In this document: in pieces, positions 33,388 through 46,699 of the stretch
Position numbering within the stretch: the stretch's first letter is position 1
Layout of the letters: each line of letters starts with the position of its first letter
From: Circinella minor
Lineage: Eukaryota; Mucoromycota; Mucoromycetes; Mucorales; Lichtheimiaceae
Direction: 5' to 3'
Length of the DNA: 64,000 nucleotides
NCBI GenBank assembly: GCA_016758965.1
Contig: JAEPRB010000069.1
Location: 62,001-126,000 of the forward strand
Notes under the pieces: model-generated
Seen by the model: the letters and a program-made list of their open reading frames with translations, nothing else
Told to the model about the DNA's origin: nothing
Databases searched by the model: none
Program-made: the position numbers and the translations under genes

Positions 33388-35821
33388 TTATTTAACAACT
33401 TCGTTGTCTCCCCATGTAGGAATGATTCCGGGAATAACGTATTGTTGGAAACAACTAATAGCACCAACAAGACATACAAACAAAATGGAGTGCAAGACGG
33501 TTCGACGAAGAATATACCCTTCCTTACCGCGCATACCAATTGTAGATACGCCAGTGGTCAATGTTTGAGGAGAAATCATTTTAGAAGTAACAGCACCGCT
33601 AGTATTAGTTGCAGCCATAAGAACACTAGACAAGCCAATTTCGCGAGCAGCGACAACTTGAAGGTTACCAAACAATGAGTTTGCTGAAGTATCACTACCA
33701 GTCAAGAAACAACCAATCCAACCAATCCAAGCGGAAAGGAAGGGGAAAGCGCGATTAACTTGAGAAAGTGTAAGACCAACAGTGTATACAATACCTATAA
33801 TGATTATATATAAATAGTATTTAGAAAATTAGTTTTCACAATTTTTTTTAAACATGTATGCATATGAAACAAAAATATAATTCGTACCAGAATAATTGTA
33901 CAAGTAAGCAAAGGACATAATAGCAGAAACGGTGATATCAGCATAGACTAATTGCTTGCAAGTATCAACGAATGCTTGCCAGAAGACGATAGGCTTGCCA
34001 CCATTAATAAGGACTACAATACCGAACAAAACCCATGCAACCAAGATACAAGTACCAGTAGCCAAAGGTTGGAAATCCCAAATAGCATCATAAGGCTTAT
34101 CATATAATGTAAGCCAGACATGGTCGTGAAGATGAGGGAATTGAACCATTTGTTCACCATGCTTAGAAACTCCTGCGAATGTCCAGATAATAACCATAAC
34201 TACGATAATTACCCAAGGTGACCAGGCGAGAATAGTTTCATATACAGTAGGTTTGGTAAGTGCAATGGCGACGGGTGGTTTGCTCAATTCACCAGTTTCT
34301 TCATCAGGGTCAACATTAGGATCACGTTGGGAGGCATGATCAATATCTTCTACACAAGTAGCTTCGGTCTTTGATTGACGATTGGCGCTGTTCTTTTCTT
34401 GCGAAGCAGAAGCAGTTGATAATTGAGAATTGCTATCGTTATCATTGACAGCTCCTTGAGACTTATTATCTTGGTCATTAGTACCGGTGGCAGGATTTGC
34501 AATTAAATGAGCTTCGAATTCCTCACGGTATTTGGGTTTCCAAAATTGAACAAATATAACAGCAGTGATTAAAGAAACCAAACCAGAAAGCAAATCGGGA
34601 AGCTCAGGACCGACAAGATTGGAAAAGATACATTGAGTAGTAGCAAAAGAAATACCAGAAACCACTGCGAGTGGCCAGCACTCGATGATACCGGCACGGA
34701 AACCAGCATAAAAGAATAAACCGTAAGCAGGAATGAATAAACTGAAGAGTGGGAGTTGACGGCCTACCATAGCAGCAAGGGCACTAGCTTCAATATTTGT
34801 GAGACGAGACAATGTTGTGACAGGAATACCGAGTGCACCAAAAGCGACTGGGGTAGTATCAAATAGCAATACAAATGACAAAGCATCCAAAGGCTTAAAA
34901 CTAAATATATACATAAATATAAATCATTGTTAGTATACAGAAGAACTACTTGGACATTGCTACCGATAGTTATTTTCAGCTTTTTATTATTATTGTAAGA
35001 TAACAACGAATTAGAACATACCCTAAAGACACCAATAAAGCCGAACAGATAGCACCTGGTGTACCAAAACCAGCAACACCTATTGTATAAAATAAAAATA
35101 TGAGATTTGAGTAAATATTGAAGTGGATAATAAATGTAAGAGTAATATTGATTTTTACCTTCCAAGATAGCACAGAAACTAAAAGCAATAAGAATTAAAT
35201 AAACACGTCTATCTGGTGGAGCGTTTGTTAACATCCATCTGCGGTAAACATCGAAAATACCTGACCGCACAGACAAATTATAGATGTTCCTATTATAAGA
35301 AAAAAATAAGAAGGTTAGGACCAATAAGCGTTAAGGAACCTTAAAAAAATCAATAGTTTCTTTTTTAAAGGACTTTATACTTACATCGCGTTGAATACAA
35401 TCCACATAATCGGCCAGTTAGCAAAAACAATACCATTAGCAATAGCAGAAAATGCTTGTTGTGCAGGCATGTGCCAAGCAAAAATGGCTATAAAAATACT
35501 ATATACGATAATAAAAATTTTCCGATTAGTATAATTTGGGTATGGTGGGAAAGAACAACCCTAATATATCATATTGTAATAATACATATACGGGATAACA
35601 AATTGACAGGTAGCAGTGTATTTAATTCTTTACCAAACAATAAGACCAGAAAGTGCAGCAAAATGAGCAGGCATACGGAATACACCAAGTAATAACAAAA
35701 GAAGTATTAATGGAATTACACCCACAAAGAAAGAGCCTACAAGACTACCCCCAATAGGTGCCAATTCTTGAACGAAATAATTTTCATAGGCTTCCGGAGG
35801 GGCAACTGGTATTTCAATCAT
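33388..35821 (-). CDS. L-lactate permease (LctP family)
   Basis: Six exons: 35821-35634, 35498-35385, 35289-35159, 35079-35022, 34900-33888, 33794-33388; phases agree and give 636 aa. Bacterial-type LctP (proton/lactate symport, plasma membrane) is identified by ILEGVAGFGTPGAICSALL, LGFKPLDALSFVLLFDTTPV, GALGIPVTTL and the C-terminal block IGCFLTGSDTSANSLFGNLQ with SPQTLTTG. About a dozen hydrophobic segments are visible. A polar loop of roughly 80 residues (NPATGTNDQDNKS to DEETGELSKP) is inserted in the middle and is longer than in the bacterial proteins I know. An in-frame ATG at 35842 would add seven residues. GCGGGG motifs upstream suggest carbon catabolite control. LctP is mainly prokaryotic, so ancient transfer into fungi is plausible; the five introns show it is well established. 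Confidence 0.95.
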
Positions 35822-38800
35822 TGAATTATATATTATGTACAAAAAACAAGAAAGAAAGAAAAAAGATATGAAAGTAAGGTGGATTAAAATGATCGAGAAA
35901 AGAAATCAGATCACTTTATATAAGGATTTCCCTAAGACTATAACGGTCCCCTTTTAATCCCCCAAAGGCGATGTTACTCTTCTTTTCTATACTCCTATAT
36001 TTTCCCCGCTCTTCTTCCCCATCCTCAAATTGACATGGTTACTATATAACCGATCTAATTTTATCACCATAATGTTATTTAACTCGACCTCTACTTTATT
36101 TATTTTTTATGGTTTGATTCCCAGACCGGTGGACCTTGATATCTAGAAGTGCAGAAGTCCGGGTAGCGTTTCACCATGATGATGTGGAGAACATCTCTCC
36201 GCACAATTTTTTTTATGATTTTATCGGCGGTAGAACTCAAAAAAATATCTTCCAAAAGCAGTCAGTTTTGAACGACTTAAAACACAAGAAAAAAGATTGT
36301 TGTACGAGTCATCTTTTTTTTTTGGTAATAATCTGCCTAGTTTATCGTTTTACAACATGTATAATATAATAAATATAGTAATATAATACTGGAGAGTCAT
36401 TTATGATTTAACTGGGATGAGATGGAAACTTTTGATTCCTGTCTTACATTTTCTAATAATCGAATCACAAAAAATAATCAGGTATTTTTTAATCGTTATT
36501 TGAATGTATTTTTTTTTTTGATCTGCCATACTATTTTATTCTTTTTGATTTCTCTTGCATCAAAAAAAACAAATAAAAACAATTAGGCGGGGGACGTCGG
36601 AAACCAATACCCCGCAAAAAAAAGATATGGTTTTTATTGTTACACGGGATTACCAAAGCATCTCCCGCTTTCTTCATAAAAAATGGGAATTTTTGTGTTA
36701 CCTTACCAAGTAAAACGAAATAGAGCGAAATTGTGATAAAAAAAAGAGAAAGAATATTAAATATTTAAACACTAGTTTGTCGCATCACCCAAACAAAATT
36801 ACATTAATAATAACTTCATTTTTTAAACTAGTCGATATATTAAATATAAGAATAATCAACATAACATACAAATCAACCTAGAGCACCTTATTATTCCATC
36901 TTGACTTAGATGGTTTTTTTTATCAGCACTTACTCCAGTGTCGTTTATTTTTTGACCTTCCGAATAAGTATAAACTTGACTGGATGCACAAAAAAAATAC
37001 TTTTTTTGTTTCTTTTTTCTTCCACGCTAACACAATTAGTTCCGCAAGTTTTCCACAAACGGAGAAATAAAATCCTATTCAGAGTAATTTACCTACTATT
37101 AGTTTCATATACTTGTACAGAAGATGATGATCTTAGTATCAAATTTTAATTTTTGATCATAGGCCTAGTATATAATTTTTAAATGAAAAAGAAACATTTC
37201 TACACTTTTTTTAAGAATGGCAATGGCCTTGTTCCATTATCAAAAGGAATGACTATCACAATGAATTTTACACAATCATAAAACAAAGACCCAACATTTT
37301 CATTGATTGTAACCTAAGCTACTACCTTGAAATGGGGTAACTTCCGCTGCATTCAAACCTTGTTACTTTTTTTTTTTATATACCGACGCATTCTGGGGCA
37401 TGTGATCTTTTATGATGCTTTTATCTTTGTTTTTATACAATCATAAAATATTTCTTTTTTTTTATTACATCATCGACCTATATATGCTTTTAGTAATTTT
37501 TTTTTTATAAAAGATTGTTGTACCACAGTATACTATTTTGAATCCAGTTATTGGCTATTAAATCGCGGGAACATCCATTAAGATTCACTTCTCTTGAAGC
37601 ACATTTTTTTGTTTAGTAGCTCCTGTGGGACAAATAAATATTGTCTTGGTTATTGTTATCCACCACACGACCATCGTCAACCTTTATAAACACAATTATC
37701 TATATATAGGTAATCATTGGGATATATACAAAATAACATAAGCGAAACAAAGATTTTATACGTATTCCATATAACTATAAGCTATATCTAATGGATGACA
37801 TGATTGTTATTACCAAAGGAACTGATAGTTTGAAGAGTAGTAATAAAATATAAAGTGATAAAAAAGTGTGCTGCAGATCTTTTTTTGTTTGCTTTTTTTT
37901 TTTTTTTTTTTTTTTTTGGTAAAATGCGGGGTACACGCAATTTAGCACTAGATTACCTAACCTTTTCTTCTATGTCTTATATTGTTATTAAATTACTCTT
38001 ACGTAACATGTACACATCCCAAACAAATGTCATACTTGGAGTTTCTTAACGTTTTTTTTTTCAGAATTCATCGTATCATGGTTACTAAAATGATTAGAGA
38101 AAACAGTTCTTTTGAATAAAAGAAATGTTAAAAACAAAGCACCTGTTTCTTTTTCCCGCTAATACCAAAGGGAAAACTTTACCTTTTCAGCGATAGCACA
38201 ACACCAGACATCCTCACATCAAATCATTGTCTTGTATTTATTACAATTCCGATAAAACATATAGTATTAAGTCAGTAATAGTTTTGAGAAAGTAAAGATG
38301 ATCATATTAGAATCATTGATATAAGACATAGAATTAATCATAAAAAACGTTTATTTACACTGTTACCATTAGCAAAAAGTTTTGTGTTTAATTAACGCTT
38401 CCTCCTTAATAGTTACAATAACTCTTTAGTAGTGGGAGGTTGATGCAGTATACTATTTGCATGACGAATTACTAACTAGCGCCACATAAATATATCCACC
38501 GTCAACGTAAGCTAAATGATAAAAGAATGATAAGCTATCACATCGAAATCAAAATTATTTCCATGGTCAAAGAAATTTTTATATAAAAAAAAGGAAAGAG
38601 AGAAGAAAAATGAAAATAAAATAAAAAGCGTGCGAATATTCAATTCTTTATTCTATTTAAATGAACCTATTTTATGGCTTTTTTTTTCTGTTTCTTTTTC
38701 TTTGATCTGCGGAGTAAATTAGGAGAAGTGCTCGGTGCAGGATCGGAATGTCGATTATCCGTCAGCAATGAAGGTATATTCTTATGAGTATGTCATAAAA

Positions 38801-39281
38801 GAATACACTATGGCAGTCTTTTTGTTTGTTCTTGCGATGGATTTAGTAATGAGTTCGTCTTACTATCAGTCATTTTTATATTTACGTAACAAAAATATTA
38901 TATATAACCAGCCAACTAATCTATTGAAGAGTTATATATGAATAAGTTTATTTTTTATGTCATTAATCTTTATTATGATTATAAAAGTAACAACTATATT
39001 TTTTTTTTGATTTTTCTTTTTTTTGTTTGATGTTTTTGTTAAATAAGTGCTGTAAAGGTGATTAGATATATATGTTATTACTACATAATTACAAAGAGAA
39101 GATAAACCATAGTATATATATAAGTGTAATAGCGGAAAGAGGAATAAAATTACAAAATAGATAAAATGTCTAGTGACATAAAGATTAAAAAAGAAAAAAA
39201 GAAGAGTTCAATAGACTAAGTAAAGAAAAAGTCAAAAAAATGTGATGAAAGGGGACGAGGTATTATATAATCAAAAAGATA
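35822..39281. other. Large intergenic region between the two permeases
   Basis: About 3.4 kb. The first part is the lactate permease promoter. AT-rich, with a T-run of about 25 at 37892-37918 and several frames (36136-36369, 36910-37149, 38735-38941) without coding character. No transposon or RNA gene recognised. A GGTTTGATTCCC string at 36113 recalls a tRNA B box but no tRNA fold surrounds it. Confidence 0.45.
36004..36615. promoter_or_regulatory. CreA/Mig1-like GCGGGG motifs upstream of lactate permease
   Basis: CCCCGC at 36004-36009 lies about 185 nt before the permease start. A facing pair, GCGGGG at 36587-36592 and CCCCGC at 36610-36615, lies about 770-790 nt before it and could also form a hairpin. 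GCGGGG fits the SYGGRG consensus of glucose repressors CreA/Mig1. Such GC-rich hexamers should be rare in this AT-rich DNA. Regulatory function is inference. Confidence 0.4.
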
Positions 39282-41299
39282 TTATTTAGCATAGGTGATA
39301 CTATTTTTATCATCAGAAGATGTTGCAATTTCTTTATCCAATTCGGCACTGTTATTTTCCTTGTCGATTTGTTCTTTTTCATTACCATCTTCAGCATATT
39401 TAACCCATTTTGATCCAAATAAGGCATATAAAAACTCAACGACGAATCCGGCGAGGGGAATAAGGAAAGCAAGATGAATATTTTTATGATCCTTAGTAAG
39501 AGCCATCATTGAAGGAAATAAAGCTCCTCCAGCAACACCCATAATCACTAATGGTATAGTGTATATAGAAAAAAAATGTTAGAGACCAATTACTAGCATT
39601 TATACCTACTTGTATATACTCTAATAAAATTATAAATATAAGAAAAAAAATGAATAAGAAACTTACGAATAGGTGCACCATATTTATAATTACGGCCAAG
39701 ATCACGAGTCGCAAGAGCAAAATTTGTAGGGAACATGATACTTTCAAAGAACAAGATCACCATTAAAGTATAGGTGGCTTCACGCGTATTCACTGCAATA
39801 GCGCAAACGGTTGCAATAATGGCTCCAACAGAATAAAATGCGAGGAGATGGTCTGCGCGGAACCAACGCATCAAAATGACACCAACAAATCGTCCAATGG
39901 TAAAGCACATTTGGCCCAACGCCAACAATTGAGAAGAGAAAGAATCTGAATAATCACCAACAATTGTTGCATAATAAATAAACATGGAAGCAATAGCTAC
40001 TTGATTACCAGTATAAATAAACTGTGTGATAGCTCCTAACCATAAATGAGGAGACTTCATAGATGCACGACGCACTACTTCACCAGTGGCTGCAGCTTCG
40101 GCTTTCATTTGAGCTTCTTCATCAAATTCAGGAATACGGGCAAAGCAAAAAACAATAGCAATAAGAAATACACCTAAATTATTTTGTAACACAAGTATTT
40201 TTTAGAAAAAATGTCAGTGAAGATGTACCTCATTTTTTTTAAACTACATGCAAAATACTACATATATACATATATATATATACTTACCACAACCAACACC
40301 GACATACGTCCATTTTACAGATTCCAAGTTACCAGTTTGACCCTCATCACCACCGAAAAATGCATAAGATGCAATGATAGGAGAAATGGTTGTACCAATA
40401 CCGTTGAATCCTTGAGATAAGTTAATACGAAGAGATGCCCAGCGTCGAGATCCAATGATGGCAATATATGTGTTGGCACCTAATAATATTAATAAGAATA
40501 TCAATAAGATTAAGGTTTTTTTTTTTGTTGTTGCTGCAGGTCTATTATGCGAGAATAAACGCAAGATATACTTTGCTTTTTTTTTCTTTTATAACCCCCT
40601 TAAAAATACTTACAATTTTCAAGTATAGCCAAACCAGAAGCAATTGTAAATAGAGCTCCAACAAAGCCACCATATACTTGATTCATCGCTGCAGGATAAA
40701 AACAAAATGCGCCAAGTACATAAAGGAGTAAACCCAGAATGATAGTCTTTTTATATCCAATTCTCTTAAGAATCAAACCGGCACTAATTATTTTAAGTGT
40801 TTAAAAAGCGATGTGTATTTTTATAGTTAGTGATCTAGTTAATAGTATATATATATATATATATATGTATGTGAGAAGAAAGGTGGTCAGTTATACTTAC
40901 ATAGGACTAATAACGAAATACGCTCCAAAGTACGCTACTTGCATATATGTTGTTTCGGTTGTAGCTAAATTATATATATATTAACAAAAGTAAGTAATCT
41001 GGTTTATCTATATTTCTTTCTTTCATCTTGATATAATCATTGGATATTTTTAACACTTATAGAAATGTCTATTAATGTTATTTTCACTCGACTAATTTTT
41101 ATAATAAGTAATACATACTAATTCCCAAAGTATTTTGAAAATGCTTGTTTAAAGTATCTAACAAACCGTAACTGAAACCCCAAAGAAAGAATAAAACAGT
41201 AACCAAAGCACCAGGAATAAAGTAACTTTCTGTTTGTTCTTCATCTTCTGCTGTTTTTGGAGGAACAATCTTTGCTTTTATCCGTCCCCAAGTACTCAT
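39282..41299 (-). CDS. FucP-like MFS sugar:proton symporter
   Basis: Six exons: 41299-41119, 40964-40901, 40783-40614, 40479-40288, 40173-39667, 39547-39282; phases agree and give 459 aa. The protein resembles the L-fucose permease/glucose-galactose transporter group of the major facilitator superfamily: LVTVLFFLWGFSYGLLDTLN with the HFQ helix start, YFGAYFVISPIAGLILKRIG, ASGLAILENCANTYI, RINLSQGFNGIG and a second half with ALGQMCFTIGRFVG, FESIMFPTNFAL and MGVAGGALFPSMM. The ENCANTY motif and LSQGFNGIG are characteristic. The last ~45 residues are a charged cytoplasmic tail (EKEQIDKENNSAELDKE). Substrate (fucose, glucose, galactose or another sugar) is not determinable. Plasma membrane expected. 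Same strand as the lactate permease but 3.4 kb away, so independently transcribed. Confidence 0.94.
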
Positions 41300-44200
41300 T
41301 TTTATACAATAATAAAAAGTTAATGTAAAAAGAAAAAAAAAGGAGGTGGAGAAAAATAAACAATTATTATTTTTTGCTTTCTTTTCAAGTTGTCATGACG
41401 ACTATTTATATAAATTCAATTAATCCTCGTTGTTTTCCCACCCATAGGGTTTTTACTGCATATATTAACGAAAGAAGGAACAAAAGAGTTCGAAAAAAAA
41501 AACCATATGACTTATGCAAATTCATAAAAGGAAAGAATCATATATATACATTGTAATTCTGATTTACCACACAATAATAGTAATAATTAAGCTTGTCAAC
41601 CAGCAGTAAGCCACATTTTTATTGGGGGATATTTAGGAGTAGAGAGAACCTCTCCTTCTCCCCCTCTCATATACATAGTATAACCCGGGGGGTCTTTTTT
41701 TCATCGTTTCACTTTGTAACCATATAGTGTGAATTTGAGTGAGTAAGTGTGTGTGTGTCAGTTTTTTTTTTCTACGAAAACCAAATATTTCTTTTTGTCG
41801 GCCTTGTAAATAAAATAACAAAATTTATTTTTGCATAAAAATTTCTGATCTTTTTGTATTGCTCTTGTCTAGTTTTTATGTGAAAATCAAAATGTATATT
41901 CTTATTAGATTATTGAATTTTATTAAAAAAAACAAATACAATTTTATTTTATTTGACATTTCAGAAAAAAAAAGAAATTCATGAATTAACGAGAATCGGG
42001 GAATTTAATCAATTGCTCCGTGTGGGTAAAATGACAAGATTCTTGTACTACGATTTATTCAACTTTTGTTATGTGGCATGAGAAAAGTTGAGGCAAATCA
42101 ATTACCTAAGTGTAAAGCTGATCCATCATCGTCATCATCCTAAAAAAAGGGTCATCCTACCCTTATAATAAATCTATGTAACATATAGTATTGATATTGT
42201 AAAATAAGAGGAATATGTAGCGTTTGATGTTTTTCATAATGCTGACAATTATAATGACTTGTATCTTTTTACAAAAAAAAAAAAAAAAAAAAAAAAACTT
42301 AGCTTTTCATCATACTAATTATGTTCTACTTCTTAGTTCCTTCGGGCGAAAGGAAAAATAATAAATGAGGGCAGACTGGAGGAAATTGGAAAAAGCAGAA
42401 AGACCGTAGTATTGGATTTAGAATACTATTTCTTCCAAACGGTATTAGTATTGTACTGTCATAATAAGCTGATCTACTCAACAAAGTAGGACTTTTACAA
42501 TTAATTTTTATTCCACTTGTGATAATAAACAACATTAATCTTATATGCTGATTCGTTGGTTTTCAGTAATCATTTAACACTAATGTGAAATAAAGAAAGA
42601 AGCCAATAAAAAAATCTTGTTCAGGTGACCCTTTCTCTCTCTTTCTTTTTTTTTTTACCCCACACGGCACAACAGACTGATGTTTATGTAGTACATAAAT
42701 AATAAGATGTGTGCGGAGAACAAGTAACTGAAATCCGTACTTGTTTTTTTTAGCAAGAAAGTGCAAATGTAAACAAGAAACGCATCTGTGCTTTATACAC
42801 TACTTAAAGTAGATCGGATGTAATCGATTTGAACAATTTCTTTACAAGAACCCTTCTTCTTACGTTATTTATTACAAGAAGGGTTAGTATCGAATGGGAT
42901 CACAATTTATTGCTTATTTAATCAATATTTGTGTTTACTGATCTTACCAATATTGGGAATGCATATACAATATTTGGTGCTTAGCTGCTTTCCGTATACT
43001 AAAGCAAAAGTAGTAACAATCTTGTCTTTTTCTTTTTTCTAAATACATAAACGGAAAAAATAAAAATAAAATCGATTCTTGCTTTTTTTCTTGTTCTTTG
43101 CACACATTAGTTATTCATACAAATTTAGTCATTGTACATTGCAATAAATAATAGTAGGCACTCAAGAAAGAAAAAGGTCTTGATATATTTATAAAATATA
43201 TGTAATCGAAAAAGAATATCTTTTTTTTTTGCATTTCTACGTAGATACGTAACTATTCGAAAAGCATGATTGATAATTATAAGATATTTCTTGTGTCTTA
43301 ATAAAGCATTTCTACCTATTTGCCTAAAAGAGGAAAATAAGGGCAACAAAACTTTATCTTTACATAGGAAGTTTATTACGAACCATTGAAATGGAATAGA
43401 AGGAGGACTTACGATACTGTAGTTGTTTTCTGTTAGAAATTGTAATTATTAACTAACTTTTTTTTTGTGTACATATTATAAACATTATATTATATTAGAT
43501 AGCTACTATTAGTAGATGGATGTCAATAATATACACCATAACTTTATGATTCATTATATGTTATTATTTTGTTGTTTTTGCTTTTACTGCTCTTGTATAA
43601 ATTTATACTAATTGCTGTTGCTTAGACTCTTTTTACTCTTGTATGTGCAATTGAACATTTTCTTTATTTATAAAAACTTTCATTGGAATGTTCTTATTAT
43701 GAAAAATAGGTGTTAGTTAACTACACCTCATTATATTAGAATAAAAAAAAGAAAAACACACATGTACGTACTGAAAAAAAAAGTTTTCATGAGTTAGCTG
43801 AGATAACAGGTATACTTGTGACACTTTGTATTCTGTGAATCATAAAAACTAAAATAAAATAAAAAGTATATAGTACATGATGCGCAGTATATATCGTTTT
43901 CAACACAGAAGGTACAAAGAGAATAGCTTGTAACATTCATACGAATCAAGTCAAGGTAGCCATATTTTTATAATTTTTTTAGTTATAAGAGTTCAAAGGA
44001 AATACCTTATTAATAGTATATTATTATTATAATTATTATTTTGTTAAGGTTTGATTTCTTATATATAACAACTTATTACAAAATCATTTTCTGAAAGAAT
44101 GGTGACACGAAACTGAATTATGTAATGACTTATGATGAGATCGACCGTCTGCCAAACTGTAAACAGTATTAGGTTAATCAACCAGCAATGGCATCAGTAT

Positions 44201-44648
44201 CAGTATCAGTATAAAAAAAAATAGTAATAATAAAAACGTGGTGCGACATTGATAATGTTAAAAATAATACGCAATAACAATAACACCATGATTGAGTTTT
44301 TTTCAACATTAAACTCTTTAACATCATTTTCATACTACTCATAGAACAAAAAACATTGACGTTTCTTTTGTCATATATTATAGAGTATATAAAATTATTA
44401 AATACATAACAAAATTAAAACTATTAACATATAGTCCATTGTAATAGGCTATTATTATGTATTGTCATGAATGTTTATAGGATATTTAATCAGTATAAAC
44501 AAACCGACGCACAGCCCACATCTAGTTTTATTTTTGGGTATTTAAGCTGCGCAACTTTGTATTACGGTTTTTTTTAATTACAGAAGTTAATAGTAAACCG
44601 CTATCTCCACCCGACCTAACAACAACTATTTTTACTTTTTTTACTTTA
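41300..44648. other. Large intergenic region
   Basis: About 3.3 kb between divergent genes (FucP-like, minus; RhoGAP, plus). AT-rich, with a TG microsatellite near 41746, CCGGGG at 41685 (a possible CreA-like site), an A-run of about 26 at 42272-42297 and a TCAGTA repeat at 44197-44215. No supported gene. Confidence 0.45.
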
Positions 44649-46699
44649 ATGTCAAGACCAGTACCATTATCTCCAGAAAGTCCTGAATTTAAAGGAATCT
44701 CGGCCTTAAATATTATTTATGAAGCGGGTAAATTTTTACTTGATCTCTTTTTTTTATTATATAGCAATTTTAGGAGAAAACACTACAACATTCCTGTCAA
44801 GAATCATCTGAAATAATAAGAATTGTAATAACAATAAACAACATTAGGCCTTGATAATGAAAGTCGACCCATCTTGGTATTAGCAGCATGTAATTTACCA
44901 AACCCTGATACAATTAACTATGATCTCATTTTGGCGTAAGAAAATATTTGTATTTTTTTTTTATTACACATATTTATATTATATGAGAGTATATCGCATA
45001 AATTTTCCTTGGCAATCTTTGAATTAATTCGTTTTTATTTTCTTTATATGTAGATATATCTTGGCAAGATTGTGAGTTATTTTCTACTAAAAAATTTGAA
45101 TTAATTAATTGAGTGATCCTTTTTTTTTAATATTAGAGATGAATTTGTCGAAAATGATTATGTTCTTGTCTTCTTTTCTTCCCCAGCACAATTTCGTCCT
45201 CCATGGATGTGGTTATTGAAAGCTTATCGTGCTTTGGATCGCAAGTAAGTTTTTGAACATATGGTTTGTTTATATATATATATACTATTACTAATAATTC
45301 TTAATTATAATTAACCATAAAAAATTTAGGTACAAAAAGAATTTAAAGGCACTTTATGTTTTACATTTAAATCGGACATATCGCATTATCTTTGACCTTG
45401 CCAATAAAATTACCAGGTATCAAAAAAATAGCGGAGAAGAGCTTTTATAATTATTGTTGCCAGGGATTATTATTATTATTACTTGAAACTCAACTTATTG
45501 TCATTATGATATATTTTATAGTCCAAAATTCGCACGAAAGTTACATTACCTTTCAACATTGCAAGAGTTATTCGGTACAGTGAACCTTTCAAGTAAATTT
45601 ATTCCAAAACAGGTCATTGATTTTGATACCAATCTACCTCCTATACAACCTCCTTCGCGATGGGGTTCAAGTCAACAATTATCTGTAAAATCGGATCCAA
45701 ATAAACAAAAAGCATTACCTTCACTTGCATTTGGTGTAACATTGGATCATTTGGCTCGTTTAGAAGAATGTGAGCAGCAGGCTGCTTATATTCCCAAACT
45801 TGTTCAACAAATTATTGAACATTTAAAAGTTCATGGTAATATAACCTGGGGGGATTGATTGGACTAAAATATAAAGAAAATGAATGAGAGAAAGGGAATA
45901 AATATAAAAAAAAAATGATTATTAAAGTATAAGTTTTATTTTAGGTTTGGAAAAGGAAGGTCTTTTCCGTAAATCACCAGCAAGTGACGAATTAAGTAAA
46001 GTAAAGAACACGTTGAATCGAGGTAAATGAAGAAAGAAGACGGGGGTTGATATAATAAGAAGGACATATATTGAATATATATATATATATATATTATAGG
46101 TGAAACTGTCAATTTAACACAGCACGATATTAATGTATCAGCTTCATTACTTAAGGTTTTCTTCAAAGAATTACCTAATCCACTTATTTCCTTACAACTT
46201 TGCTCTGATATTGGTAAACTTCCAGGTAACAATTAACATGGATGGAGATAATATATGTCTTGCTTAATCCCAGCACTCAGTTTTAAAAAGATGCAAGGTT
46301 TATACAGAACAAATGAAGGATTATACTTATTTTTGTAAAATAATAATATACCTATATATTATAGATCCTGACCAAATTTCTGATGATGACATTAAAAGAG
46401 TCAAAAATATTTTACAAAAGGCTTATGAAGGAAAATCCAAAGAATTCAATTTATTACAATACTTATTAGGATTTTTGGGAATTGTTGTCAAAAATGTTGA
46501 AAAAAATCGTATGACATCGCATAATTTGGCTGTTGTCTTTACACCTAATTTGATTCGTGATACTAATATGACATCATCAGCTATCCCTTCAACACAACAA
46601 GAAGCAATGGCAAATGCAGCATTATATATGAGACAAATGAATGAAGGCATTGGTTTGGTACAATTCTTAATTACAAATAATGAAAGAATCTTTGGTTAA
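44649..46699 (+). CDS. CRAL-TRIO/RhoGAP protein (p50RhoGAP-like)
   Basis: Nine exons: 44649-44727, 44848-44935, 45054-45071, 45137-45244, 45330-45416, 45522-45835, 45945-46022, 46100-46225, 46365-46699; phases agree and give 410 aa. Residues ~20-150 form a divergent CRAL-TRIO (Sec14-like) domain: RPILVLAACNLP, DLILAYILARLDEFV, DYVLVFFSSPAQ and LKALYVLHLNRTYRIIF. Residues ~200-400 are a RhoGAP domain: FGVTLDHLAR, GLEKEGLFRKSP with the arginine finger, LLKVFFKELPNPLI and KNRMTSHNLAVVFTPNLIR. It should stimulate GTP hydrolysis by Rho/Cdc42-type GTPases, with the lipid-binding domain aiding membrane targeting, as in ARHGAP1. Exon 3 is only 18 nt. Confidence 0.94.

Noticed and set aside
32982..33568. 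Lys/Asn-rich frames near the lactate permease 3' end
   Set aside because: Biased AT-driven composition, and the second overlaps the permease coding exon on the opposite strand.
36100..36140. Possible tRNA B box (GGTTTGATTCCC)
   Set aside because: No A box, acceptor stem or cloverleaf could be drawn around it.
37892..37918. Long T-run as a transposon poly-A tail (and A-run at 42272-42297)
   Set aside because: No retroelement sequence or target duplication next to either; homopolymers are common throughout.
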